Below are positions 35,403 to 43,774 of a DNA stretch of 64,000 nucleotides, in pieces; position 1 is the first letter of the stretch, and each line of letters begins with the position of its first letter. This DNA is from G963662905 sp963676415. Its GTDB lineage: Bacteria; Bacteroidota; Bacteroidia; Bacteroidales; WRLA01. The position numbers and the translations under genes were made by a program. The notes beneath the pieces are model-generated. The model worked only from the letters and a program-made list of their open reading frames with translations, was not told the origin of the DNA and made no database searches. The stretch is taken from positions 2,604,001 to 2,668,000 of the forward strand of contig OY781097.1 in assembly GCA_963676415.1 (NCBI GenBank), read 5' to 3'.

Positions 35403-37205
35403 TTAAAACAGTCCGCCATTTTGGTAAATTTCCAGTTGAACTTCCGAAAATGCTTCGCCCTGAGTGCTTTTGCCTTTGCTTACATTGGTGATTTCGCCGG
35501 TTTCAAAGTTCACTTTCAGTGTGTCGCCATCTTGCAGTTCAATGCTGTCAACCTCATTATAAGTAACAATCGGAAATGCAGCATTGATGGCATTGCGTTC
35601 ATAAATGGCGCCATAAGATTCTGCAACAACAGCCTGAACGCCCAGTGCTTTAAAGCAGTCAACGGCTTGTTGGCGTGAGCTTCCGCTACCGAAGTTTTTC
35701 TTCACAACAACAATATCGCCCGGTTTGGCTTTTTTGCTGAAATCCTCATAACCTTCGAGGTTGTCAAAGGTGTATTGGCCCATTTCAGCGATATCGGTAA
35801 TGGCAAGGTACCGGTTATGGAAAATCATATCGGTATCGATATTATCTTCTTCGATGAACCATGCGCGGCCTTCGATGGTTGTCGGTTTTTTCTCCTGTTC
35901 TTGTTTTGCAAAGGCTTTGTCGATGCGTTCCAGCTTTTCTTCCATACTGAAAATGGCAGGTTCTGCCGGGATATCATCTGCTGAAGTTACATATCCCGCA
36001 ACAGCGGAGGCTGCAACCGTGGCAGGAGACGCGAGGTAAACCGATCCTTTGCCCTGTTTTCCGGGGAAGTTGCGGTTTCCTGTGCTGATGGTTATTTCGC
36101 CCGGGCCGTTTTGGCCAACCTGGCCGGCAGCGCATCCTGCACATCCTGCATTGGAAACCAGTGCGCCGGCATCTTTAAATATTTTGATGATGCCTTCATC
36201 AAGGCATTGTTGCCAAATTTCATCGGTGGCCGGAACAATTTTTAAAACCACGCCCGGAGCAACATGTTTGCCTTTCAGGATTTCTGCAGCTGCACGCATA
36301 TCTTCCATGCGGCCATTGGTGCAGCTTCCAATAAAGGCAGAATCAATTTTGGCCTTTTTTTCTTCATTCACATCAACCGAATCATGCGGTTTGCCCGGGC
36401 GGCTTACCATAGGTATGTATTTGCTGATATCAATGGTAAATTCCTGATCGTATTCCGCATCGGCATCGGCATAAACACCTTCCACTTTCTTGCCGGCACG
36501 TGCTGAGCAATAATCCAGCACTTCCTGATTTGGAGGAAAAAGAATGATTATTACGCCCATCTCGGTGCCCATACTGGCAATAGTGATGCGTTCGTCTAGC
36601 GTAAGGGCGTCAATAGCCGGGCCGTACATTTCAACCGAATATTGCAAAAGGGTGTTGGCGCCAAACTGGTGCAGTAGGTTGAGTACCACGTCTTTGGCTG
36701 TTACATTTTCAGGACGTTCGCCTTCAAAGTTGATTTTTACTGATTTGGGAACTTTGAACCAAACCTTGCCATGTGCAAATGCAGCAGCAATGTCTTTGTC
36801 GCCCATGCCTTGCCCAAAAGCTCCAACTGCACCCAGGATATTGGCATGCGAATCGGTTGTTAAGGCAGTTGTTCCGGGATAAGCCAATCCTTCAGAAATC
36901 ATGGTGTGCGTGCCAATACCATTATCGATATCAAAAACCCTGATGCCATGCTTGCGGGCAAATTGGCGTACAATATGCTGGTTCACAGCGTATTTTTGAT
37001 CTGATCCTGTAGGGTTGGTATCGAAAGTAAAAAATGTCTTTGAAGGATCATCGATACTTAAATTATTGTTTTCCAAATTTTTCACAACATTTGGGCCTCC
37101 AAAATCGCGGGCAGCACGTACATCAATACTGATATCTACAATATCTCCTGCTTTTACACAATCAAATTTGGAGTGTTGAGCAATGATTTTTTCAATGATA
37201 TTCAT
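35403..37205 (-). CDS. Fused LeuC-LeuD-type hydro-lyase of the aconitase superfamily
   Basis: 600 residues, with large- and small-subunit parts in one chain. The large part (1-420) has the [4Fe-4S] ligands in GSCTNGR and NAGCAGC and substrate-site blocks TDSHANILGAVGAFGQGMG. The small part (about 440-600) has WFIEEDNIDTDMIFHNRYL and GSGSSRQQAVD. LeuC/LeuD enzymes isomerise isopropylmalate; relatives act on homoaconitate, citramalate/mesaconate or dimethylmalate. The substrate loop reads YLAI, unlike the YLRT (homoaconitase) or YLVY-type loops, and no leu genes are adjacent, so the substrate is open. It has its own terminator and is divergent from the porin gene. Confidence 0.85.
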   Translation of the reverse strand: MNIIEKIIAQHSKFDCVKAGDIVDISIDVRAARDFGGPNVVKNLENNNLSIDDPSKTFFTFDTNPTGSDQKYAVNQHIVRQFARKHGIRVFDIDNGIGTHTMISEGLAYPGTTALTTDSHANILGAVGAFGQGMGDKDIAAAFAHGKVWFKVPKSVKINFEGERPENVTAKDVVLNLLHQFGANTLLQYSVEMYGPAIDALTLDERITIASMGTEMGVIIILFPPNQEVLDYCSARAGKKVEGVYADADAEYDQEFTIDISKYIPMVSRPGKPHDSVDVNEEKKAKIDSAFIGSCTNGRMEDMRAAAEILKGKHVAPGVVLKIVPATDEIWQQCLDEGIIKIFKDAGALVSNAGCAGCAAGQVGQNGPGEITISTGNRNFPGKQGKGSVYLASPATVAASAVAGYVTSADDIPAEPAIFSMEEKLERIDKAFAKQEQEKKPTTIEGRAWFIEEDNIDTDMIFHNRYLAITDIAEMGQYTFDNLEGYEDFSKKAKPGDIVVVKKNFGSGSSRQQAVDCFKALGVQAVVAESYGAIYERNAINAAFPIVTYNEVDSIELQDGDTLKVNFETGEITNVSKGKSTQGEAFSEVQLEIYQNGGLF

Positions 37206-37364
37206 AATCTATAGTTTTGGTTTTTCTAATCGGATAAAGCAACCAAAAATATAAAAAGATTGATGATGGGATTGTTGATGTTATTATTTTAACCCATTCT
37301 AATCAATATTTCTTAATGGGGTATTTGCGTCTTTTCATTATTTTTACAGGCCAAACCCGATAGT

Positions 37365-38519
37365 ATGAGCAGAATTAAAATTATTTTATTAGTAGTTGTT
37401 TTTATTGCACCTTTCTCCCTGATGGCGCTAAATCCTGATAAACCTGCACCTAAGCCGGAAAAAGACAGCCTTCCCGAATGGGTCTATTCCATGGCTCAAA
37501 AGGTTAAATTTTACGGGAGTTTGCGAATCAATATTGGTGTGGCAGAAAATGGCCATACAGGTGTTGCGGATAATGCAACGCGGTTTGGGCTGGCAAGCCG
37601 TATTCCTGTTTACCGCACTTCGGCTTGCCATTTGGATGCCGTGGGTACTGCAGAATGGGGCGCAAGCCTGGTGGATCGAGATGATGTAATCCGGTTTCGC
37701 GGAGACCCGGGTTCGCAGTTTGCGGAAAGAGGGAATGCCTTATACACACGCCTGGGTTTTGTGGGTGTTGCTAATAAATGGGCTTCTTATACTTTCGGTA
37801 AGCAGTGGTCGGCTTATTCCAAAGTGGCCGGAATGACGGATAATTTTCTGGCATTCGGTGGTGAAGCCTGTGGACAGTATAATGCCGGAACCGATGGAGG
37901 TGTTAGTGGTACAGGCCGTGCCAACAGGGCTTCAATCCTGGATATTAAATTTGCAGGTTTTGAATTCGCTCTTCAGGGGCAGGGTCGCGCCATTTCAGTG
38001 AATGATAAAAAAGCTTTTGATGCTTACGGCCTGGCTTTGATTTATTCCGTTGCCGGTTTTACGGTTGGCGCAACCTATAATGAAGTGCGAGATGGCGTGG
38101 AAGAGCCAATGCCCGACCAGGCTCATAAAGGCGATAAAGCGATATGTGGCGCAGCTTCCTATGAGAACGACCGCTTGCTTATTGCTTTTTCGCATGCCCG
38201 ATTGCTGAAACACGAAAAAGTGCAGATTAACGACAGTACCAATTATTATTATGATGGAACGGGCAATGAACTTTATATCAAATATAAGTTTTCGCAATCG
38301 CGCAAATGGCATGTGGCAACAGGATTTAATTACCTGCGCCCCGATAAAGATACTCCTGCCGGTGATTTCGATCTGCAATATGCCGTTCTGGAGCTGGCTT
38401 ATACTTTTTCGCCGGACAGTTATGCCTTTATAACATCCCGTATTGACAACAGCCATGATGTGGCAGGAAACCGCAGCGATCCTACAGTCTTTGGTGGAGG
38501 TTTACGCCTGAGTTTTTGA
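37365..38519 (+). CDS. Outer-membrane porin
   Basis: 384 residues. Signal peptide (IKIILLVVVFIAPFSLMA), then about 16 amphipathic strands typical of general porins: VKFYGSLRINIGVAENG, NATRFGLASRIPVYR, ALYTRLGFVGVANKWASYTFGK, and a C-terminal GGGLRLSF ending in Phe as required for barrel assembly. The N-terminal GSLRINIG and TFGKQW blocks match the Gram-negative porin (Porin_4) family. Transport specificity cannot be inferred. Transcribed divergently from the hydro-lyase gene across a 159-base gap. Confidence 0.85.
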   Translation: MSRIKIILLVVVFIAPFSLMALNPDKPAPKPEKDSLPEWVYSMAQKVKFYGSLRINIGVAENGHTGVADNATRFGLASRIPVYRTSACHLDAVGTAEWGASLVDRDDVIRFRGDPGSQFAERGNALYTRLGFVGVANKWASYTFGKQWSAYSKVAGMTDNFLAFGGEACGQYNAGTDGGVSGTGRANRASILDIKFAGFEFALQGQGRAISVNDKKAFDAYGLALIYSVAGFTVGATYNEVRDGVEEPMPDQAHKGDKAICGAASYENDRLLIAFSHARLLKHEKVQINDSTNYYYDGTGNELYIKYKFSQSRKWHVATGFNYLRPDKDTPAGDFDLQYAVLELAYTFSPDSYAFITSRIDNSHDVAGNRSDPTVFGGGLRLSF

Positions 38520-38564
38520 TAATTCAGGGCATACTAAAGAGTTCTTGAAAATTTTCTGGAATTG

Positions 38565-38595
38565 TTTTGTTGTATCAGGAAATTTTCTATATTTG
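38565..38595 (+). promoter_or_regulatory. Promoter of the tRNA-Gly gene
   Basis: TTTTG (38565-38569) and TATATTTG (38588-38595) match the -33 and -7 elements of the Bacteroidota sigma factor, spaced 18 bases. The tRNA begins 12 bases after the -7 box. Confidence 0.8.
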
Positions 38596-38606
38596 CAGCC
38601 CGAAAC

Positions 38607-38679
38607 GCGGAAGTAGCTCAGTTGGTAGAGCATAACCTTGCCAAGGTTAGGGTCGCGGGTTCGAGTCCCGTCTTCCGCT
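38607..38679 (+). tRNA. tRNA-Gly (anticodon GCC)
   Basis: A full cloverleaf can be drawn: acceptor GCGGAAG/CTTCCGC, D arm GCTC...GAGC, anticodon stem TAACC/GGTTA with loop TTGCCAA, T arm GCGGG/CCCGT with TTCGAGT. The anticodon is GCC. CCA is not encoded; T is the discriminator base. Confidence 0.97.
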
Positions 38680-38680
38680 C

Positions 38681-38715
38681 AAAAAAGCCTGAACATTTGT
38701 TTGGGCTTTTTTTTT
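38681..38715 (+). terminator. Terminator of tRNA-Gly
   Basis: AAAAAAGCCTGAAC (from 38681) pairs with GTTTGGGCTTTTTT, followed by more T, immediately after the tRNA. Confidence 0.8.
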
Positions 38716-38757
38716 CCTCCTTTTTCACTTACTTTGACTTCCCGAAAATTATGGTTT

Positions 38758-40428
38758 ATGAAATCTATTATTAGTATTTTTATACTGCTTACTGCTTCCT
38801 TAGCTTTAATGGCTCAACCTAAAGGCATCTTTGAAATCCAGTATGATTATTTCAACAATGGCAAAATACAGGCCCAAAACTTATCTGTTTTTGCCAATGA
38901 TCAAATGGCTGTACTGGATTTCGGGAGTAATATGCCTGATGTGATTGATTATCAAGATAAAAGATGTATCAGTTTCCTGCGGCAAGACAGCTTGCTTTAC
39001 AAACGGAGCAATGCCTTTGAGCAGCTGGTAAACTTAAAATCGGAGGAAGGAATGGATACGGTTTTGGGGTTTCCTTGCCGTATAGCTACAGGCAGCCTGC
39101 GGTCAAATCACATCCGTATCTGGTATGCAGATTCAGCCGGAGTGCAGGCATCGCCATCGCAAAATATTTTGTTGCCAGATACAAAGGCGTTGATCCTGAG
39201 GGTGGTAATGAACGGCTCCTACGAAATAATTGCCAAGTCTGTCGCTGAAACCAAAAATGATTCTTTGCTTGTCGAGGCTGCACGCCTTATGGCTGAAGCG
39301 GAAAGTGTCAGTTCGTCGCGTTATGCACGAATGCAAATTGAAAACCGTTTTGACCAAATGGATATTTTTGTGGATGAAGTGGTGAGTTTTACCAATGCCG
39401 ATAGCCTGGTTTATCCGGAAACATTGGATTCAACTTACCGATACTCCAAAGGAACCATCATCCTGCGCAAGATAAAACTACCTGAAAAACCTCAGGGCAC
39501 ACAGGTTTTTCTAAATATTTCCTGCCGTTCTCTGGGCGATGCCTACGACCGTACAGGTTCCGTTTTTATGATTTCGCCCGAAACAAAGACTTCAATGATT
39601 GATGCCTTGGTAAATGGTATTGCCTCCGTTCCGGTCTATACCAGCAATCAGGGTGAGAATTTTCAGGGCATTGTGCAAAATGGTGATTATCAGCCGCCTA
39701 TTGAGCTAATGCGCTTCTTTTCATCCTTTGGCGCAGGCCATTTTAATGGGCAATCAGAAATTGAAGGTTACAACTGGCCCGATTCCATTATTTATAATCA
39801 GGAAGTTACGGATCTGATCCAAGCCAAAGGACAGGAAGTTTATATTGGCGTTTTTGTTGGGAATTACGACCGCAACGGGCATGAAGTGGACTTGAGCCTG
39901 AACTTTTATCCCCCTTGGGAAAAGGAGGAAGAAAAAGAAGAATGGCTGATGCCGCTATTCAATACCGTGAATATTATGGAGATGTCGGGGCAAAATTATG
40001 GAACGCTTTTCCTGACCGACAGCCTTGAAGTGGAATTTGAACTGCCCGACTCAATTAGCGGCCTAAAATTGATTTATACTTCTACTGGTCACGGAGGCTG
40101 GGGCGGCGGTGATGAGTTCAATCCTAAACTCAATGAGATTTTTATTGATGATGAAAAAGTGTTCAGCTTTATTCCCTGGCGCAGCGATTGCGGCACATTC
40201 CGTATGCTGAACCCATCTTCGGGGAATTTTGCCAACGGGCTTTCATCGAGCGACCTGAGCCGGTCAAACTGGTGCCCGGGGACATCCACTCCACCTGAAA
40301 TCGTTCCATTGCCTCATTTAAAAGCCGGAAAACATATCCTCAAAATTGCTATTCCAATGGGTGAACGCGAACACCAGAGCTTTTCCGCATGGAATGTATC
40401 CGGTGTATTGGTAGGAGTGAAGATGTAG
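38758..40428 (+). CDS. PNGase F-like peptide N-glycosidase with N-terminal GLPGLI-like domain
   Basis: 556 residues from MKSIISIFILLTASLALMA (signal peptide); the longer frame upstream starts inside the tRNA and is rejected. Residues 20-170 resemble the GLPGLI domain (FEIQYDYFN ... DTVLGFPCRIATGSL). From about 230 to the end it matches peptide-N4-(N-acetylglucosaminyl)asparagine amidase F, which releases N-glycans from glycoproteins. Asp264 in DAYDR corresponds to catalytic Asp60 of PNGase F (EWDR), Glu453 in GGGDEFN to Glu206 (CAEWC), and the SNWCPGT and FSAWNVSG blocks are conserved. The third acidic residue (Glu118 of PNGase F) is not obvious in VYIGVFVGNY. Exported; might act on host or algal glycoproteins. 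Confidence 0.85.
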   Translation: MKSIISIFILLTASLALMAQPKGIFEIQYDYFNNGKIQAQNLSVFANDQMAVLDFGSNMPDVIDYQDKRCISFLRQDSLLYKRSNAFEQLVNLKSEEGMDTVLGFPCRIATGSLRSNHIRIWYADSAGVQASPSQNILLPDTKALILRVVMNGSYEIIAKSVAETKNDSLLVEAARLMAEAESVSSSRYARMQIENRFDQMDIFVDEVVSFTNADSLVYPETLDSTYRYSKGTIILRKIKLPEKPQGTQVFLNISCRSLGDAYDRTGSVFMISPETKTSMIDALVNGIASVPVYTSNQGENFQGIVQNGDYQPPIELMRFFSSFGAGHFNGQSEIEGYNWPDSIIYNQEVTDLIQAKGQEVYIGVFVGNYDRNGHEVDLSLNFYPPWEKEEEKEEWLMPLFNTVNIMEMSGQNYGTLFLTDSLEVEFELPDSISGLKLIYTSTGHGGWGGGDEFNPKLNEIFIDDEKVFSFIPWRSDCGTFRMLNPSSGNFANGLSSSDLSRSNWCPGTSTPPEIVPLPHLKAGKHILKIAIPMGEREHQSFSAWNVSGVLVGVKM

Positions 40429-40521
40429 CCATCAAAATTTTTTCCGCTTTCATCGGTATTTTTCCTGCTTTCACCGATTATCCCTTTCCCGGGCTTGCTC
40501 CTCATGTTACTTTTGCTTCAT

Positions 40522-40627
40522 TATTAGTTCCTATCTATAAAGTACTGTGCTTGGTTCAGAATATCTCCCGAAGCTTTCGGAAGAATAATCCAGAAGCTTC
40601 GGGAGACATTATGGGCAGGCACTAATT
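40522..40627. repeat. 106-bp element with TTAGTGCC-type ends and an internal 12-bp palindrome
   Basis: Left end TTAGTTCCTATCTATAAAG (from 40524); right end inverted GGGCAGGCACTAATTA, giving TTAGTGCCTGCCCATAATG on the other strand. Both resemble the ends of the element at 20645-20745. Inside, CTCCCGAAGCTT (40565-40576) pairs perfectly with AAGCTTCGGGAG (40594-40605). It occupies the gap before the LiaF-like gene. Confidence 0.65.
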
Positions 40628-40641
40628 AAAAACAAATTACC

Positions 40642-41361
40642 ATGAGAACACATAATGCAACAAAAAATTTCGTAACCGGAGGCATCATTATTATTGCCGG
40701 TTTGCTTTTCCTACTTCATCGTTTTGAGATGATCCCGCCCGAAGTGGCAGATGTAATCTTTCGCTGGCCCATGATCCTGATTGCCGGTAGTTTTACGATG
40801 ATGATTGGTCATAAAAACAAAGTGCCCGGATTGATCGTGCTGGCCATTGGCCTGTTTTTTACCATAACGCATCATTATGATGTGCCCGAATTTGTGGGCA
40901 AAGCGTTCTGGCCGGCACTGATTATCCTTTTCGGATTGATGGTTTTAATGCGCCGTCCACTGCATCGTCGTGTGCAGCATGTGCGTGATGGAATAAAAAA
41001 AGAAGAAACCAATGCTGATGACAATTATTTTGAAGATGTGGCTATTTTTGGTGGAGGAAACAAATTTTTTACCATGAACCCTCTTCTGGGCGGAAGGATT
41101 ACGGCAATTTTTGGCGGAAGCGAAATTGACCTCAATCAATGCCAACTTCCTGAAGAAGGTGCGGAAATCGAAGTAACAGCGATTTTTGGCGGTTCGGTAA
41201 TCCGAGTGCCCGTAAACTGGAACGTGCGCATCGATGTTACCCCAATCCTGGGTGGCGTGGAAGATAAACGTGCGCCCCTCCCATCCGGCCAGCTCGATAA
41301 AAAAGTGCTGGTAATCAGAGGGACAGTCGTGTTTGGGGGGTGTGAAATCAAGCGCTCATAG
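40642..41361 (+). CDS. LiaF-like membrane protein (cell-envelope stress response)
   Basis: 239 residues. Four membrane helices in the first 105 residues (VTGGIIIIAGLLFLL, WPMILIAGSFTMMIG, VPGLIVLAIGLFFTI, FWPALIILFGLMVLM) followed by a beta-helical LiaF C-terminal domain with repeats IFGGGNKFF, ITAIFGGSEIDL, TAIFGGSVIRVPVNW and VVFGGCEI. LiaF-type proteins modulate LiaRS-type envelope-stress sensing; this one precedes a LytS-type kinase by two bases and a LytTR regulator after that, so the three are an envelope-sensing operon. Confidence 0.85.
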   Translation: MRTHNATKNFVTGGIIIIAGLLFLLHRFEMIPPEVADVIFRWPMILIAGSFTMMIGHKNKVPGLIVLAIGLFFTITHHYDVPEFVGKAFWPALIILFGLMVLMRRPLHRRVQHVRDGIKKEETNADDNYFEDVAIFGGGNKFFTMNPLLGGRITAIFGGSEIDLNQCQLPEEGAEIEVTAIFGGSVIRVPVNWNVRIDVTPILGGVEDKRAPLPSGQLDKKVLVIRGTVVFGGCEIKRS

Positions 41362-41363
41362 AA

Positions 41364-42443
41364 ATGAAGCATCCTTTCCGAAATAACCGCCAGGGAATTG
41401 CAATAATGATATTGGTATGGATGGTCGTATTGGCCGTTCATACTTTTGTGCTCTATAATTTCTGGCAAGCAGAAGGCATGTGGCCTTTTTTTGATAGCCT
41501 GATCCATATGTTGGTTTTTCTTCCACTGGCCATTGCTTTATGGTATCCGGTCCGCTATGCCTCAGGTCTGGGCGAAAATATCCGTCCCGATTACAGTAAT
41601 CTGATCCTTGGTATTTTGGTCGTACTGGCTGTTTGGATGGCAGCTTCCTATGGAATTGTCCGTTTGTTTCGGCCTGATGCCGGTTATCGCGGATACTACC
41701 ATTCATCCCTCATGCTACGTGCCGCTTTTGGCTTGCTGGTTTTTACCTTTGTTGCACTGATTTATATGCTGATAAGCTATTTTGCCGGATATGAAGAGCG
41801 ATTGGAAGAGCGCAATATGCTTAAAGCTTCCTTTAAAAATGTGCAACTGAGTTTTTTGCAATCCCAAATCAATCCGCATTTTCTTTTTAATGCGTTGAAT
41901 GGTGTGAACAGTTTAATTATCAGTGATCCGGATAAAGCACAAGAAGTGGTTGTGGAACTTTCGGATTTCCTGCGATACACTCTAAAACAGGGTCATGAGC
42001 ATTTTCATGAAGTGAAAGATGAAATCCAGAATATGGAGCGCTATCTGGCAATCGAAAAAATCCGTTACGGCAAACGCCTCGATTACAGCATTCAATACGG
42101 TGAAAATGTGAGTAAGGCCCGGATTCCCGCATTGATCATGCTGCCACTGCTCGAAAATGCCATTAAGTTCAGCCTGCACCAAAGTACGGCCCACGCAAAA
42201 ATCAGTTGTGGTTTTAAAATCCATTTGGAATCATTACAAGTTGAAATGTGCAATACCTTTGATCCGGATACTCTCAATGAAATCCACGGAACCGGTACCG
42301 GACTGAAAAATATCGAACAGCGTCTGGAGGTTTTGTACGGTAAAAACGGTTTGATCCATTATGAGAAAAACGAAAGCTTTTTCAGGCTAAGGCTGCGTAT
42401 TCCGCAACATTTGGATGCAAAAGCGCTCGAATATCTTGCCTAA
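41364..42443 (+). CDS. LytS-type sensor histidine kinase
   Basis: 359 residues. Four membrane helices at the N-terminus (IAIMILVWMVVLAVHTFVLY, LIHMLVFLPLAIALW, LILGILVVLAVWMAA, AAFGLLVFTFVALIYMLI) without an extracellular sensor domain, then a His_kinase domain with phospho-His in SQINPHFLFNALNG and an HATPase module (LPLLENAIKFSLH, GTGTGLKNIEQRL). The usual Gly-rich D-box is weak, as often in this family. It begins two bases after the LiaF-like gene and is followed by a LytTR regulator; probably senses the membrane or the LiaF-like partner. Confidence 0.9.
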   Translation: MKHPFRNNRQGIAIMILVWMVVLAVHTFVLYNFWQAEGMWPFFDSLIHMLVFLPLAIALWYPVRYASGLGENIRPDYSNLILGILVVLAVWMAASYGIVRLFRPDAGYRGYYHSSLMLRAAFGLLVFTFVALIYMLISYFAGYEERLEERNMLKASFKNVQLSFLQSQINPHFLFNALNGVNSLIISDPDKAQEVVVELSDFLRYTLKQGHEHFHEVKDEIQNMERYLAIEKIRYGKRLDYSIQYGENVSKARIPALIMLPLLENAIKFSLHQSTAHAKISCGFKIHLESLQVEMCNTFDPDTLNEIHGTGTGLKNIEQRLEVLYGKNGLIHYEKNESFFRLRLRIPQHLDAKALEYLA

Positions 42444-42495
42444 GCAAGGCAAAACAGAGTTTTTTGCTATTTTAGTGCTTGAACAAATTTCACCT

Positions 42496-43248
42496 ATGGG
42501 AAAAATTCGTGTATTAATTGTTGATGATGAAGAGCCGGCGCGGATTCAGATCAATGAATTACTGAAAGATCGCAGCGAAATTGAAGTCGTGGGGCAATGC
42601 GAAAATGCCTTTGAGGCTGTGAAAGCGATTCAGGCGCTGAAACCCGATTTGATGTTCCTCGATATCCAGATGCCGCGCATCAGCGGTATCGAAATGCTGG
42701 ATATGATCGACGATCCGCCCTACATTATTTTCTCCACTGCTTTTAACGAGTATGCAGTGAAAGCTTTTGAGTTGAATGCTGTGGATTATCTGCTCAAGCC
42801 CTATACGCGCAGGCGCTTTAACGAAGCCCTGGACCGTGCGCTGAGCCTTATGAAAATGAAAGAAGGGCAAAAGAAGGATTATGTGCGCCTTCAGGAAAAA
42901 CCAGAAGATGAAAAGCAGGAGATCAGCCGGATTGTAGTAAAAAAATCGGGCAGTATGCTTGTATTGCCGGTGCAGGAAATTATTTGCCTCGAAGCTAAAG
43001 GTGATTATGTGCAAATACAAACAGCTGAGGGGAATTTTATGAAGCAAAAAACACTGCGATATTTCGAAAAGCGGCTGCCTGCAAATTCTTTCTGCCGCGT
43101 GCATCGTTCCTGCATTGTCAATCTCGAAAAAGTGAAAAAAATTGAGAGCTGGGGCAAAGAAACCTGGATTGCCTTGCTCGAAGCCGACCGCAAAGCCCTG
43201 GTAAGCAAAAGCGGGATGGCTTTGCTGAAAGACGGTTTGGGAATGTAA
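42496..43248 (+). CDS. LytTR-family response regulator
   Basis: 250 residues from MGKIRVLIVDDEEPAR; a longer frame starts 27 codons earlier, inside the kinase gene, without a receiver-like start. Receiver with Asp56 (LMFLDIQMPR), FSTAFNEYAVKAF and YLLKPYTRRRF blocks; LytTR domain from about residue 155 (ISRIVVKKSGSMLVLPVQEI ... FCRVHRSCIVNLEKV). The start is 52 bases after the kinase stop codon. Cognate to that kinase. The genes it controls are not evident. Confidence 0.92.
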   Translation: MGKIRVLIVDDEEPARIQINELLKDRSEIEVVGQCENAFEAVKAIQALKPDLMFLDIQMPRISGIEMLDMIDDPPYIIFSTAFNEYAVKAFELNAVDYLLKPYTRRRFNEALDRALSLMKMKEGQKKDYVRLQEKPEDEKQEISRIVVKKSGSMLVLPVQEIICLEAKGDYVQIQTAEGNFMKQKTLRYFEKRLPANSFCRVHRSCIVNLEKVKKIESWGKETWIALLEADRKALVSKSGMALLKDGLGM

Positions 43249-43342
43249 ACTGTAATCATTTTCAACAACAGACCGTCTTGATATACGCTTACCTACTGAC
43301 CTCTATAACAATATTATTAGTATCCTGAAAGGGCATTCTAAC

Positions 43343-43556
43343 CTGCTCTATTGATAAAATGCAAACAAAATATTGTAAGAGGCTAAAAATTATGTGTTTA
43401 CTAATTTTATATCCTAAAATTGAATTTGTTTGCATTTTACCAGTGCATTAACTTCGGGCCATCTGCTTCGTTGCCAAAGCTTTGAAATAGGCGACTATAT
43501 CTTCAGCTTTTGACGCCTCACATCTGACCTTAATTTAAAGCATGAATAAAGCAGGT
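43343..43556 (+). repeat. Inverted repeat copy A (214 bp), containing an 85-bp TAAAATGCAAACAAA-ended element
   Basis: The segment is about 90% identical, by eye, to the reverse complement of 50826-51036. Its first part (43355-43439) is itself bounded by TAAAATGCAAACAAA and its reverse complement. The rest of the 43249-43774 gap holds an operator-like palindrome (43606-43623) and nothing else recognisable. Confidence 0.85.
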
Positions 43557-43605
43557 TAGAATATGCAATCAAAATTTTTCAAAAAATCCTGAGATTTATT
43601 TGCAT

Positions 43606-43623
43606 AATGAACAAATGTTCATT
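43606..43623. promoter_or_regulatory. Perfect palindrome, probable TetR-type operator
   Basis: AATGAACAAATGTTCATT is an 18-base perfect palindrome (8-base arms), 152 bases before the reductase start. A near copy (AATGAACATTGTTC) lies before the ABC exporter gene, directly after the TetR gene, so the TetR protein of 51163-51774 is the likely binder. Confidence 0.6.
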
Positions 43624-43774
43624 TCCTTTGCAACTTATTGTGAAATAATATATGAAATTATTTACATATTTACTTGCTGGCATAATTTCATTTGCATTTA
43701 AAATCCCTCTAGGGTGAGTATGGATATTATTTTTCTAAATAATTCATTTCTAGGTATTTATAATAATTAAAGCA

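Noticed and set aside
38638..38757. Upstream extension of the PNGase F-like gene, starting inside the tRNA
   Set aside because: The frame begins in the anticodon/T-arm half of tRNA-Gly and runs through its terminator; the signal peptide starts at 38758.
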